The notes beneath the pieces are model-generated. The model saw only the letters and a program-made list of their open reading frames with translations, had not been told where the DNA came from and ran no database searches. Shown here piece after piece: positions 20,960 to 32,815 of a stretch of 64,000 nt of DNA. Made by a program: the position numbers and the translations under genes. Numbering within the stretch: the stretch's first letter is position 1; the number at the start of each line of letters is the position of its first letter. Source of the stretch: Actinostola sp. cb2023 (lineage: Eukaryota; Cnidaria; Anthozoa; Actiniaria; Actinostolidae). Location of the stretch: assembly GCA_033675265.1 (NCBI GenBank), contig JAUJYZ010001134.1, positions 248,001 through 312,000 of the forward strand. Reading direction: 5' to 3'.

Positions 20960-22330
20960 TTACCAATCTGAGCCTTTACGTATCACATTCACTCCTATAG
21001 TATTTTCAATTCCTATTATAGCCCTTTCCATTTCTTCTATTATGCCCATCAGTTTACACGTTTCTTGACCTCCATTTTTATACAATTCCCTCCTGTTTTT
21101 TTTATAATCCTACCGACATACGTCTATATTATATGTCACTGTCTTAAAATCTTCGGTACGTCCTTTCATCACCATGTAGGCTTTTAACATTTACGTTTGT
21201 TGATCCCTATCGTACCACATTTCCGTTTGACCCTTGCCCCCACTTCTTGCTTTATAAACTGACCGTGTTACACTGACAATCACAGAAGCTTGAATCCCCC
21301 ATAATCCCCCACCACCCCATTCCACCTCTTTCCCTTCAGATATCCCCCCCCCCCCCCCCCTTTTTATTATTATTTTCAACTTGTCACTCTATGGTTTCAA
21401 CATAACTTACATTCCTCTTCTTTCCCCTTCTCTATCATCCAGTTTTAATCATCGATTCAATCATCCATTCCTCCACTTGTCACTATTTATCTACATGCAT
21501 CCAACTTCTATTTTTGTTCTCTTCTTTCCCATCATCCATGTCTCCTCTTTTCACCTTTAATCTATATACATTCCACTTCCCTCTATCTTCTCTACTTGTC
21601 TAACATCCATCTCTCTACCTGTCACACTATTTATCCACATACACTATACTTCTATCTTTCTTGTCTTCTTTGCTATCATCCATTTCTCCACTTACCACTA
21701 TTTCCTACATACATTCCACTTCTATCTATCCTCTCTCCATCTTTATCATCCATTTCTCCACTTCTCACCCTACATAGCTACATACTTTCCAGTTCTTTCC
21801 TTCTTACTTCTCTTCTTTTCTACATTTCATCCCCCCTCAAATTAACACTCTCCTCCAGTTCCCATATCCCATTCCCCCCCCCCCCCCCCCCCCGTAAACA
21901 TCACCCCTATCCTTCCCCTTTCACCTCCACCCCCTATAACACACACACGATCCTTCACCACCCACCACCAACGCTCATCCGAATACCTTACAAAACCTAT
22001 CACTCTGGATTAACCAGTCGGTAATCAAAAATCCACTCCTCTACTTGTCACCCTATATATTTACATACTTTCCAGCTCTTTCCCTCTTTCTTCTCTTCTC
22101 TCTACATTTCATCCCCCCACAAATTCACACTCTCCCCCAGTCCCCATATCCCAATGCCACCCCCCCCCAACATCCCCCCCCCCCTCCCCCCTCCCCCCTC
22201 CCCCTGGAAACATCACCCCTATCCTCTCCCTTCACCTCCCCCCCATAAAACACACACACTCTCCAACAACGCTGGTCCGAATACCTTGCAAAACCCATCG
22301 CTCTGGCCTAACCAGTCGATCATCAAAAAT
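20960..22330 (+). repeat. Pyrimidine-rich tract with degenerate tandem repeats
   Basis: About 1.3 kb is strikingly poor in G on the plus strand. From 21430 to 21780 it is a degenerate tandem with period near 80 (ATCATCCATTTCTCCACTT, TACATACATTCCACTTCTA). Then 21770-22020 is repeated at 22045-22330, both copies ending with AACCAGTCG and ATCAAAAAT. Runs of C occur at 21344-21360, 21877-21893 and 22160-22200. The Ser/Leu/Pro-rich open frames here follow from composition. Confidence 0.7.
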
Positions 22331-22339
22331 TCTGTCTAT

Positions 22340-22801
22340 ACGTTCATGTATGGAGATTCTGTTTCATCACTCAGTCCAGATTCCCTTCCTAACACAGTTC
22401 ATCAGTTCAGCTACATCCATATAGGAAACGAAAGGTTTGGTTCCAAGTTAGATTGTCGTTCCCTGCGATCTGCAAGAATTATGGCCTCTTGGACATCAGA
22501 TGATGGAGATATTGAACTTGGTGATCAAAGACCAGGAAATTGCCATTACATTCAGCACAATGTGCCTGTAAACCAGGGATACGAAAGCCATGTTTTTGCT
22601 GTTGTTGACTGGTATGAACGACGTAACGATCAACTTAACAGGAAGTATTACAAACCTGTGGAGGCTTTTGGAACATCATTCGTCCAAGGAGGGCCATCAA
22701 GACTACTTCCAGTAACAAGAATAAGTTCAAAGTTTGCTTTAGCATCTCAAGCAGCTGAGAATGAGCTTATAGTAGTACCACTCAATCGTACTTTTACATA
22801 A
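22340..22801 (+). CDS. Conserved transposon-associated domain, C-terminal fragment
   Basis: After the pyrimidine tract the frame becomes protein-like: VHQFSYIHIGNERFGSKLDC, RSARIMASWTSDDGDIELGD, RPGNCHYIQHNVPV, HVFAVVDWYERR, SFVQGGPSRLLPVTRISSKF, ENELIVVPLNRTFT and stop. The pattern (G-x-x-R-P-G-x-h-x-Y then h-A-x-h-x-W-Y) resembles BAH-like or transposon C-terminal domains seen repeatedly in invertebrate predicted proteins, though I cannot name the family. The real 5' part is missing; an upstream ATG would run through low-complexity DNA. It is probably the 3' exon of a mobile-element gene. Confidence 0.45.
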   Translation, partial: TFMYGDSVSSLSPDSLPNTVHQFSYIHIGNERFGSKLDCRSLRSARIMASWTSDDGDIELGDQRPGNCHYIQHNVPVNQGYESHVFAVVDWYERRNDQLNRKYYKPVEAFGTSFVQGGPSRLLPVTRISSKFALASQAAENELIVVPLNRTFT

Positions 22802-23039
22802 TGATGTCTTTGTGTCTCGTTATTCAAACTATATTTTTATTGCCCAAATAATTGATGACCATCTCTTTTTATATATTTTACATATAATATATACTTTTCA
22901 GTCTGGTATACTGAATATTCCTCGACAATGAACAATGAAGTCGTTTAAACCATTGATATGCTTCAGATATGCGGTGCTTTATGTTGTATTCACGTTTATT
23001 CACGAAATCTAAACGCGATCTTTATAACATATGAACGCG

Positions 23040-23170
23040 ATCTTTGAATATATGAACGCATTCCTTACGGAATATTAACGCATTCTTTACGGAATATTAA
23101 CGCATTCTTTACGGAATATTAACGCATTCTTTACGGAATATTAACGCAATCTTTACGGAATAAGAACGGG
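23040..23170 (+). repeat. 22-bp tandem array
   Basis: About five copies of TTAACGCATTCTTTACGGAA are followed, to about 23400, by scattered TTTACG/ACGC(A/T) variants. It is non-coding and looks like a young array within an older degenerate one. Confidence 0.75.
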
Positions 23171-23464
23171 AACCGAATCAAAATATTAACGCATTATTTA
23201 CGACATATAAACGCTGTCTTTTCGGTACAGTCATTACGCGTCTTTGCGATGCTTTACGCTATATATGATTTTTACGCACCTATACACATATTTACGCATC
23301 TTTACATATATTTACATGTTCTTTAAGAGTCGACGTAAATATGCGTAAAATTTTCAAGATCTTTACGCATATTTACGTTTTCGTAAATTTGTCTAAATTC
23401 CACTTTTCGTGCTGTGATAAAGAGATTTGAATACGATTGAGGCCTAAAGCTACTGTATGAGTCG

Positions 23465-23512
23465 TATTATCGTCTGAGCTTTCGCCGTCTACGGCATCAT
23501 CAGAGACTGAGA
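23465..23512 (-). ncRNA. Hammerhead-like motif
   Basis: On the minus strand CTGATGA is followed by a hairpin TGCCG-TAGA-CGGC and then GAAA, the conserved core layout of a hammerhead ribozyme. Flanks could form a weak outer stem. Penelope-like and retrozyme elements are known to carry such motifs. No coding Penelope sequence lies nearby. Confidence 0.35.
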
Positions 23513-23519
23513 TCAGAGA

Positions 23520-24130
23520 CTAGTATGTAAACAGAATGATATTAATAATTTTATGTTAGTAACCCTTGATGAAAGATAGTTATTATTATTATTGATGTTT
23601 TTTTATTATAACTGGAGACTGCTTCTGTACTACAGCTGTAAGTATTGAAACATGGACATTTTTATGTCTTGCATTGGCCCTAAAGTCATTATAATGACAG
23701 TGGAATGCATCTACATGTATATGGGTTCCATTGGAGCTATTTACATGCATATCTAGTTAGTACAACATTGTACGGTTTTAGTGTTTGTACTCTATTTATA
23801 TATTTTATGTATTGTTTATTATCATTATTATTATCTTACTCTGTTTTATCATGTAGGGGTTAGGGCACAATTAGAACAGAAGTTCTGTTCCTTTCTCCTG
23901 TCACACCTTTAATTTAGTTTTGTCTCATTGCTTGTCAATTGTGTCTTATTCTCGCTTTTGCCATTTGCTTGTAAATTATGTAACCATGACAAAATATAAA
24001 CTAAACTAACAACAAAGAGACACAGAGCATTATTGTCTCGTGAATATTCATTTTTCATTACTTAATGCATTTCATCATAGTTTTGTTAGCAGTTGAGTAA
24101 ATTATGTATATGCCTGCAATACATGAATAT
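23520..24130. other. Non-coding AT-rich interval
   Basis: Contains short TTATTA runs. No gene is seen; probably the 3' flank of the adjacent minus-strand transposase. Confidence 0.4.
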
Positions 24131-24136
24131 TAAAAT

Positions 24137-25757
24137 TACTTACTTTTTCTTTTGATTCTCTGGTTTTGCTCTCTCTATCTTTGTCTTCTCAAATTCATAT
24201 TGTCTCCTCAGCAGGTATTCAAGACTGTTTGGGGAAAGAGGCACCTTCAAGTTACTGTATTTAAAGTTACAACAGATTGGGAACAACAACAATAATTATA
24301 TTTTCTTTGAACTTTAGTTTAGAATGTGTTACTGTACGTCCCATATTGTATGCTCTTATAGTATTGTTTTGAAATTAAAATCCCCCTCTACCATAGTCTT
24401 CATATTCCACTTATAATTTCTTGACTCAATTTTTATGGCCACTCAACCACTGCCATTTAGGAATTTATGTTGTGGGGAAAACTGAGATTTTCTCTAACCT
24501 ACCAAGGAACAAAAACAAAGACAAACACAAGATCAAAAACTACACCCCACCCCTCACTCCCAACATTTTCTTACCTTACAAAGGTGTTTTTCACATTCTG
24601 TAGATCTGCATGAAACGATTTTGCACGGTGGTTGCCACAGATTATAATTTCAGTTTCTGGACTGTAAGTCAGTAGGATGTCCTGGCACGAAGAGTCGTTG
24701 TCCATCGTACATTTCGTTATGGAAAAGGTGGTGCGTAGTTCCTGCAGCATTTGGGTGAACATATCACCCTCCGCTCCCCCGCTGGTTCCTTGCCAGTTTG
24801 CTCCCAGGCCTCTCTTTGTTCTGTGCGCATACGCAATGGTCTTTCCAGTCAGATCGTCGTGAATTGTAGCAGAGCTGTTGTTGGAGTAATGGCCGCGTGT
24901 CAGGTAGAAACCGTGGAACTGTATGTGAAGGGATGCCTGGTCTCCTCTGGTAATTACTTTCTTCCTCCTCTCTTGAATGCTCCAGTCGACCATTTGTATT
25001 ACGAACGGCGCAATCCACTCGATAACCTTTCTCCACTGCTTGTCGCCAGCGTGGTCAAGACCAAGGGTGCCAAAAATATTATCGTAATCTTTTAAATATT
25101 GTCCACTGACAAAAAAAGACAGAATTACGAAACTTCGTATAGCTGAACGTGGATGAGTTTTCCCTTTTACATGTGTACTGTCACCTGCTACAACAACTCT
25201 ACCGCCACATTCAAAGCACTCAATATCTCGACCTCTTCGAAACTGTTTTGCTTGAGGGAATGAAATTTGTACTGCGGCTGTTGACATTTACATTCAAGAG
25301 TGGAGTTTGCTAAATTTTGGATTGCTGTTGATGATATTACGACCAAATTACTTTGTGAAAGAGACAGTTCGTTGGGGGTTAGAGTATCTGGCGAGTGGTG
25401 TGCTGTTATGAACGACGACTCAACTTCACGCATAAGTTTATTCTGTAGTGAATCGCGAGCTTTGTCGCTGTCTTGCGAAAGTGGCTCGAGTATTTCCTGA
25501 ATGGCACAGTTTAGGCTGCTTCCGTCTGGACATTGAATTACTGGAGACTGTTGGATTGTTGGTGAACATGTTTCTCCATCGCAAAATTTTGTAAACAATG
25601 GTCCAGCAGACGTACCCGGGATTTCGTCGGTTTGTGTTGCTGCTTCGGTGGTTTCGACTTTGACTTGGCACTGGAAATCTTGGCTAGTGCTAGTAGAGCT
25701 TGTCCAGCGATTCTCCGCTAATACTTTTCCTCTTTGTTTTCTATTCTTAGCGTTCAT
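24137..25757 (-). pseudogene. Mutator/Kolobok-like DDE transposase, one frameshift
   Basis: The ATG at 25757 begins a basic, Ser/Thr-rich N-terminus. A CKCQ...CFECGG zinc-binding pattern spans a frameshift near 25240. The core then reads THPRSAIRSFVILSFFVSGQ, HGFYLTRGHYSNNSSATIHD, RTKRGLGANWQGTSGGAEGD, CTMDNDSSCQDILL and IICGNHRAKSFHADL. These are the acidic and His/Lys blocks of the family that includes the 27-31 kb gene. The exon ends at 24580 (GTAAGG donor). A further exon at 24258-24137 (NLKVPLSPNSLEYLLRRQYE) has a clean acceptor and donor. More 3' exons are not found. Only one lesion is seen, so decay is recent or partly an assembly error. Confidence 0.65.
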
Positions 25758-25759
25758 TT

Positions 25760-26500
25760 TTATTTTTGGAAATTAGGTCATGTTGTTGTAAGACCGCTTG
25801 CGAGTCTAAAATATCGAAAAGCTCGAGTTCACATCTTTGAAAATTTGTGTCACTTCTACTTGTACTTTTGAAAATTATACGAAGTGAATATAATTATTAA
25901 TAAAACCTACTAAAAAAAATTGTCTCGTGTATTTTCCAATAGAACAAAAACAAACTTTAAAAATCACAACATCATATCAAAACAATTTATTTCCCGCCAT
26001 TTAGCATCCGACTCCCCCTTAATCTAGACTTACTGTGTAATAGTTTATAATTTGTGGCTAAAATAAAAAATAACTGTTTTTTGAAGAGCCACTGCCTCTA
26101 AATACCGAGAATCGGCGGACATTTGCGAAAAATCGAATTTCGTTTTATTTCACAAATAGAACCCCTTTGGTGTACTATTTCCAAAAATAGTATCGAAAAC
26201 TTAAAGAGCTTTTTATTTATAAAAATAGCCTTCGGCCGACGATGACGCGAAGCGAAAATTAAGTATTTTCGATGTGTTCGCGTAGAAAAACCGGCGGTTG
26301 TACGACACTGATAGTTTGTTACATACAAAGTAGTTATTTCCTCTTTCCAAAACACTAAAAATATCTTTGGGATTTTGAATCTAACTATTTTTTTTAGATC
26401 TCTAATTGAGATGCTATTGTAGCATCTGAACGAACGCGTACAAATGACCTATTTTCAAATCCATCAAACGCTTCTTGGTACATGGAGTTTGAGCTTAAAA
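25760..26500. other. Non-coding interval
   Basis: Flanking DNA of the transposase. No terminal repeat or target duplication for it was recognised here. Confidence 0.4.
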
Positions 26501-26502
26501 AT

Positions 26503-26800
26503 ATATACACCTATTCCAAAAATCGTTGTCCGGGCCGAAAGCAACAAGTAACAAGCTGACGACCGCAAAGGACTTTGGGACTTTCTCCTTATTCATTTAT
26601 TCATCCGTAGACATTTTGACAACATGCATTTTCAAATTGCCGAATAGTTCCAAATGATTGCTATTCAACGCTCGTAGGGATAACTTCTCAAATACCACGG
26701 ATAAATTAATTAATTAGGAGATTCCCAAAGTCCTTTGCGGTCGTCAGCTTGTTGCTTGTTGCTTTCGGCCCGGACAACGATATTTGGAATAGGTGTATAT
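26503..26800. mobile_element. Foldback MITE with ~80-bp arms
   Basis: The left arm ATATACACCTATTCC...AAAGTCC (to about 26583) and its near-exact inverse (26723-26800) flank about 140 bases. No coding content and no unambiguous target duplication. Confidence 0.7.
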
Positions 26801-27012
26801 CTAAAGCTTTATCATTGAACATGATTGTGTATAAATATTATTGATGCAGCTCTAAAACTCTTCCAGTGCGAAGCGTAAACACAGAACGTATTTTATCATT
26901 TGGTAATACACGTTACACGTGCATAATGAAATTGACAACACAACGTTTAAGGTGATTCCCTTGAATTGCATTGCGCACGTTTACTGCGCATAATAATTGC
27001 GAGATTTCCAAG

Positions 27013-30000
27013 ATGGCGGACCATAGCCAAGGAAAGATTAACAAAGATCAAAAGGGTCGTTTTCGTAGAAATAAATATGTAAATCAACTAAAAAATGCTA
27101 CAGAAAGAAAAAAAAGAAAAGCCTCAGACAGCAGAGAAGGAGATTTTTTAAATAACGAAAGCGATGAAGGTTTTGGAGATGTTTTTCGTTATTCAGGACG
27201 ACGAGTGGTTGAGCTTGGCTTGCTAGCGGAGACACTCGATGCCGGCTGTAAAACGTGTGGTACTCTGCTAAAACTGTCAAATTGTGTAGATGAGACCATC
27301 TCTGGATTAGGCTCCTTCCTGTATTTGACATGTTCAAATGATGAATGTGGCGAAATAAATGTTTGCAAAACAAACAAGACTCACAGAGCAGCCGGTGTCG
27401 ATCATGGCAGACCAATTTTCGACGTAAACATAAAACTCGCTACAGGTTAGTTTTTTGTATATTTTCCGTCGTACTTCCAACAATTATTTTTATCATACAG
27501 TAAGCGTTATCTAAACTATCTGTACAACGTTGTTCAGGTATGTTACACGCAGGAATTGGACCAACACACGTAAATGGTTTTTTGACATCAATAAATATAC
27601 CAGCAGTTGGCCACAGTACATTGAAAGCAAGAGAGAGAGAAATCGGGCCTAAGATAGAAGAAGTAGCACGAAAATCCTGTTCTGATGCCTTAGAGAAAGA
27701 AAAGTTGGCTTGGGGTAGTTGTGATGAGAACGGCATCGGTGCTTCTTATGACATGGGCTAGCAAAAAAGAGGCAAAGCTCATAATAGTATTTCAGGTATT
27801 TGCTACACGGCTGCATTTCGTCACCAAATATCATCACTATAAAATAAAACAATACAAAAAATCAAAATACAAAATTATAACAATATATAATTAAAAAAGT
27901 ACAAGAGAGAGTAGTAGAAAAAAAAACACAAGGTAGGTGTGAATATTTTACACCTGATAGAAGTACAAGAAATTAATGAAGAAATTTAGTAAAGTTTTAA
28001 ATTTTAATGTGTTTCTACTGGGGGCTTTATATTAGAACATTTTATATTGAAAATTGAAAATACAAAAGTACAATTAAAAATGGTTCTGTAAATAATAACA
28101 TATCAAAATGAAGGAAATGAAGGAAAAAATATACAAAACAACAAAATTATATTTTATAATTTTAGATATATATTTAATTGACCATTCTTCCAACAGGGGC
28201 TGGCTCTATGATTGGACTTAAATCAGGTAAAGTCATTGCATATGGCACCAGGACAAAACGATGTGCAACATGCGAATCTGCAACCAGAAATATAAAAAAA
28301 ACCAGGGTACATGACTGTCGACTTAACTGGACAGGGTCCTCTAAATCCATGGAACCTGATGTGTGCGTGGAGCTGGTAAAAAGCTGCGAATCTACAGCCA
28401 ACACTGAAGTCAAAATCCTTGTTGGTGATGATGACTCTGCCACCATAAAGAAAGTAAGAGAATCTGTCCAGCACTCTGTTGATAAGTGGTCTGATGTTGT
28501 ACATGCGAAACGATCATTTGGAAGCCATTTATACTCCATCCAGGCCAAGCATAAAGGGAATCTCAGTGGCAAGGTCATTGAATACCTCATGAAATGTTTT
28601 GGGTATGCTATAAAGCAGAATAAGGATAATGTTGATGTTGATGGACTGAAAAGAAACCTGGACTCCATTATTCCCCATGCCTTTGGAAATCATACCACCT
28701 GCAGCTCTACCTGGTGTGGCTTAAAGAACCCATCAAATTACAAGCATGCCTCCCTGCCACATGGTAAATATCTGAAGGGAGAGGATCTTCAAGCACACCT
28801 GCAAGATATATTGAAAATGTTCAGTCAAAATGCAAATAAATTAGCACCACTTGGATCAAGCCAAGCAAACGAGGCATTGAATAATGTCATTGGAAGCAAA
28901 ACACCCAAAATCAGACACTATGGGTCTAGTGAAAGCAACGACTTCCGTGTAGCATGTGCAGTTAGTCAGAAAAATATTGGTCATTCTTATGTTTCAGAGG
29001 TAATACAATAATTTCACATTATTAATCTAATGATTTTCATCAGATACAATGTATTAATTTAGTATGGAATGTCACAACATATCATGTATCACGTAATTAT
29101 ATATATGCATGTACAGTCATTTGCAAAAATTCTGGCCGCCACAATATATCAATATATCGGGTGCATTATGGGTAATTAAATAATAGAAAATACTATTTTG
29201 AGTTTCCTAACTTATTAAATGTAGCAAAATTTACAAACAACAAACGTATGACTAAAATAAACATTATACTAAATATTTCTACCAACTTTGCTGGCGTTAA
29301 CCCGCTTGAAGGCGAATTTTCTATTATTTAATTACCCATAATGCACCCGATATATTGATATATTGATATTTCGTAGCGGCCAGAATTTTTGCAAATGACT
29401 GTATTTACTCTATTCTGTTTTAGTATATATTATAAATCCAAATGAAAGGTATAGCAATTATTTATATTTATATATATATAAAATAGCTTCATAGAAAAAA
29501 ACCATCTTAGATTAATTAATTACTTAAAATTTGCTCTAACTTCCATAAGTCATGCACTAAAGGTAGATAGAAAGATTGAACAGCTAAAGAGCAGGGAGAC
29601 GACAAGAGAATTCAAAAGAAATAGAAGAGTCAAAAAAGAAAAGAGGAATTCCAAAACCAAACAGCTAGAAAGTAGAGAAGGTCTACAGTATGAAAGTGGT
29701 TTAGATTATAAGCAATACTGTACTACTGCATCAACTGAAATTCCTCCTCCCACTACTCTCCCAGAGATAAAAACCATTGTGCTAGACAACTGCCAGGAAA
29801 TAGTGTTTGATTTGGAAACATCATGTAGAGGTAGATTATAAGAAAGCTTATAATTGATTTAAATCAGCAGTGCATGTATATTCAAACATAATGCACATTA
29901 TATACATGTACAATGCACCATGCATGTACAGTACAGTGTACATGCTATATATTATAAATCTTTTTAATGCAGGTTACAATTGTCAAATTGCAGCTACTGA

Positions 30001-30658
30001 TGAAATAAATGAATTCAACATCTATGCTTTGCCACGAAATGGTATATCACCAGGTGCATCAGCTGTGAATAAGCTGAGTTTCATGTATGGCATCCTATTT
30101 TACGATGGAAGACCTGTTGATGCTGTCAGTGTAACTCATGCCCTTGACGAGTTCTTAAATTGGTTGAAACCAAAAGCTCCATGTGTGCTATTGGCCCATA
30201 ATTGTAAAGCGTTTGATGCAAAACACATTATCAAAGCAGTAACCTTGTGCAATAAATTAGAGGAGTTCAGTGAAGTTGTCCCTGGGTTTGTGGATACCCT
30301 AGGGGCATTTAAAGAACTCTATCCAGACAGGAAATCCTGCAGTCAAGAAAACTTAGCTAAAGACCTCCTTGGATCTACATACAATGCCCATAATGCACTT
30401 GGAGATGTTCAAATGTTAAAAGAGTTATCCACAACATTCCTTGGAAACAAGCAGCTGCGTGAGAAACACAGCTTTTCCACATCATGGTTTCAAGAGTACA
30501 GCCAGTACTTGAATGACAAGAGAAAACATCTTCAGACGCTCGAACCTTTGGTCAAGGCAAAGTCAATGTCTTCTGGAATGGCTGACAAAATTGCTGGCTC
30601 TGGCTTAAACTTGGACCACCTGGTGTTAGCTTTTAACAAGCACTCACTAATTTGTTGA
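27013..30658 (+). pseudogene. Mutator-like transposase fused to a DEDDh exonuclease, one nonsense codon
   Basis: Exons 27013-27445, 27538-27795, 28197-28999, 29563-29830 and 29973-30658 have GT-AG borders and agreeing phases. The ATG lies in AAGATGGCGG. Exon 1 holds a zinc-ribbon-like segment (GCKTCGTLL, CSNDECGEINVC). Exons 2-3 hold the Mutator-like core (MLHAGIGPTHVNGF, NWTGSSKSMEPD, ILVGDDDSATI, KWSDVVHAKRSFGSHL, LAPLGSSQANEALNN). Exon 4 is basic and ends at IVFDLETS. Exon 5 has LLAHNCKAFDAKHI and YNAHNALGDVQML. Those three blocks are Exo I, II and III of a DEDDh 3'-5' exonuclease with D-x-E, D and H...D present. The only lesion is TAG at 27759-27761 within YDMG-stop-QKRGKAHNS, where relatives have Trp. 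Otherwise the gene looks recently active. Confidence 0.75.
29114..29401. mobile_element. TA-flanked MITE in the transposase-exonuclease intron
   Basis: A 288-bp Tc1/mariner-type element. Its ends CAGTCATTTGCAAAAATTCTG and inverse have TIRs of about 80 bp, with TA at 29112-29113 and 29402-29403. It lies in the third intron and does not break coding. Confidence 0.85.
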
Positions 30659-31673
30659 GTGAAAACTTTGATGGAAAGCCAAGAATTACCAAAAATACCC
30701 GTGTGATTGCAAAAATATGTAATTACTTTGTCTGCAAGTGATGTATGAAGTATTAATACCTCATAGGAGCAATAACAATGTGTAAATATTAAACTGAGCT
30801 ACTTTTTGGTAGCACAATATGATAACATTTTAACAGTGTGCATGCAGGCTTACATAAACTTATGTGTATACCATACAACGTACAATGTACAATGTACATG
30901 TAATGAAAAGGTAGTTATAAACAGACCAAAACACACGTCAATACGACTTACCTGTTGATGTCACTTCAGTTATCCATTGTTCAACCTCTTATGGCAAAAG
31001 AACTGTCCAAATTGACACCTTTAGATCAATTAAATTATCTTTCTTTCGCTCATTCGAAAACCCATTCGACACTGTTCGACACAAACTTTTCGTTACTCGC
31101 ACCAGTCTCCGCGCGGAAACATATCAATAGTACGCGCCGAAACCGAACTTTTTGCAAGATATCTTAACAACGAGCACGGTGACCCCCATTTTTTATTCAA
31201 TAACTTTCATCACACTATAGTTCTCTAGTATATAGCAAAGTATTAAAAAAAGTTAGGATTTCAAACATAAAAACAAATGAATGAAAGCATACGGAGTATC
31301 TATTTTTAGACCCTCTCGGTGGTTCGAACATCTGTGTTTTTTGTTCTATTTTTCGACAACTATGCAAAATTCGAGCATTTTCTTACTATCAGACGGTAGG
31401 CTACAGATACAAAAGCTATAGCAACCACTTTAGTTCATTATTAATAGTTTGTCTTTTAAGTTGTGGAAAATTATTTACCAGATCCCGATGTCACGCGAGA
31501 CTCGACTGAAAGGCCTAAAATACCATAATTTCAAAGCAGTATAGCGCACTAAAAATGAGCGCGGTGACCCCCTGTTTTTAGTGCATTTTTGGAAACTCCA
31601 TACCGTAATGTATCACCATGCCAAGTTATAGAAAATTCTAGGATCTGCTTCTATTTCAAGGGAATCACCTTAA

Positions 31674-32530
31674 ACACTAGAAATAAATACAACAAAATAT
31701 ACCAAGAGTGTAAATATGCTTTGGGTTCTAGGGATTACATTTGAATATGATCTTCTGATAAATGTCAAGTGGTTTTCGATTGCATTCGTTTTATATGTCA
31801 CGGCATGTACATGAAACGACGAAATAATTACCAGATGAATACCCATCGTCTGACTTGTTTTGGATGTTGCTATTTGATATCAATCAATTGAAAACAAACT
31901 TTCCCTCAAAATTTGTTTATTGTTGTTGTTCATACTATCATAGTACTTTTACTGGATATGCGTCTGATATTGCGTGACTGTCAAATCGTAACACAAAATC
32001 TGGAATGGATTTGTTTTTCTATTGCTCAATCGCGTTGAGATTTGGCAATACTTGAAACATTTTTAAAACAGTACTTCTTAACTGGCTCGTGTTTTAAAAT
32101 ACTTAATGGTGCAGCTATCTTTATGGCTTCGTATATATATTCTACGTTTGTTAGAGGTGTTTGTGGTCCTTCCACAAGTGACCCGCAAAACACAAAATGT
32201 TCTACAATTGGTGAATGCTGTAGGGACGTCGTCAGTCCTCTCATATTTTGCAAGATAAGAGACTGATAAGAGATAAGATAAGAGATTGAATAGTGAAACA
32301 AAGCTGCTTCTGGCACGAGCAGGTAAATGTTCATTAAATCCATATTATATTCACTGCTATTGCCGGTTTAATTGACAAAGAAATTAAGATGTTTGTGGGT
32401 TGTGTTAATATTCATATTCAAACTCAACTTGTTACTGCTTCATGCCTGAGTTTTGTGAATTTATTCAACCGAGCTTTCGACCGTAGCGGTCATCGTCGGG
32501 GTTACAGTTCAAAATCATTACAACTAAACA
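31674..32530. other. Interval with one unexplained open stretch
   Basis: Mostly non-coding. Minus-strand 32270-32026 reads smoothly (SPIVEHFVFCGSLVEGPQTP, EYIYEAIKIAAPLSILKHEP) to a stop and could be a terminal exon, but I do not recognise it and find no clear acceptor. At 32468-32505 a minus-strand GATGACCGC...GGTCGAAAGCTC hairpin resembles the ribozyme-like Penelope termini. Confidence 0.3.
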
Positions 32531-32533
32531 AAG

Positions 32534-32815
<282 letters not shown>

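Larger units (their letters stand above)
26951..31669 (+). mobile_element. Near-complete TTAA-flanked Kolobok/Mutator-like transposon
   Basis: Both ends carry GGTGATTCCCTTGAA as an exact 15-bp terminal inverted repeat, bordered by TTAA at 26947-26950 and 31670-31673. The 4.7-kb interior holds one five-exon gene on the plus strand, starting 62 bases inside the left end. The right subterminal region repeats a GGTGACCCCC motif near 31165 and 31560. TTAA duplication fits Kolobok or piggyBac rather than classical 9-bp Mutator. The protein is of the Mutator-like domain type, so Kolobok-like is the best call. Confidence 0.75.

Noticed and set aside
21596..22248. Ser/Leu/Pro-rich plus-strand frames
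   Set aside because: Explained by G-poor C/T composition; no start context, domain or conservation-like pattern until 22340.
32026..32270. Minus-strand frame as a named retroelement protein
   Set aside because: It reads smoothly but matches nothing I recognise and has no clear acceptor or start, so it is described only within the interval entry.
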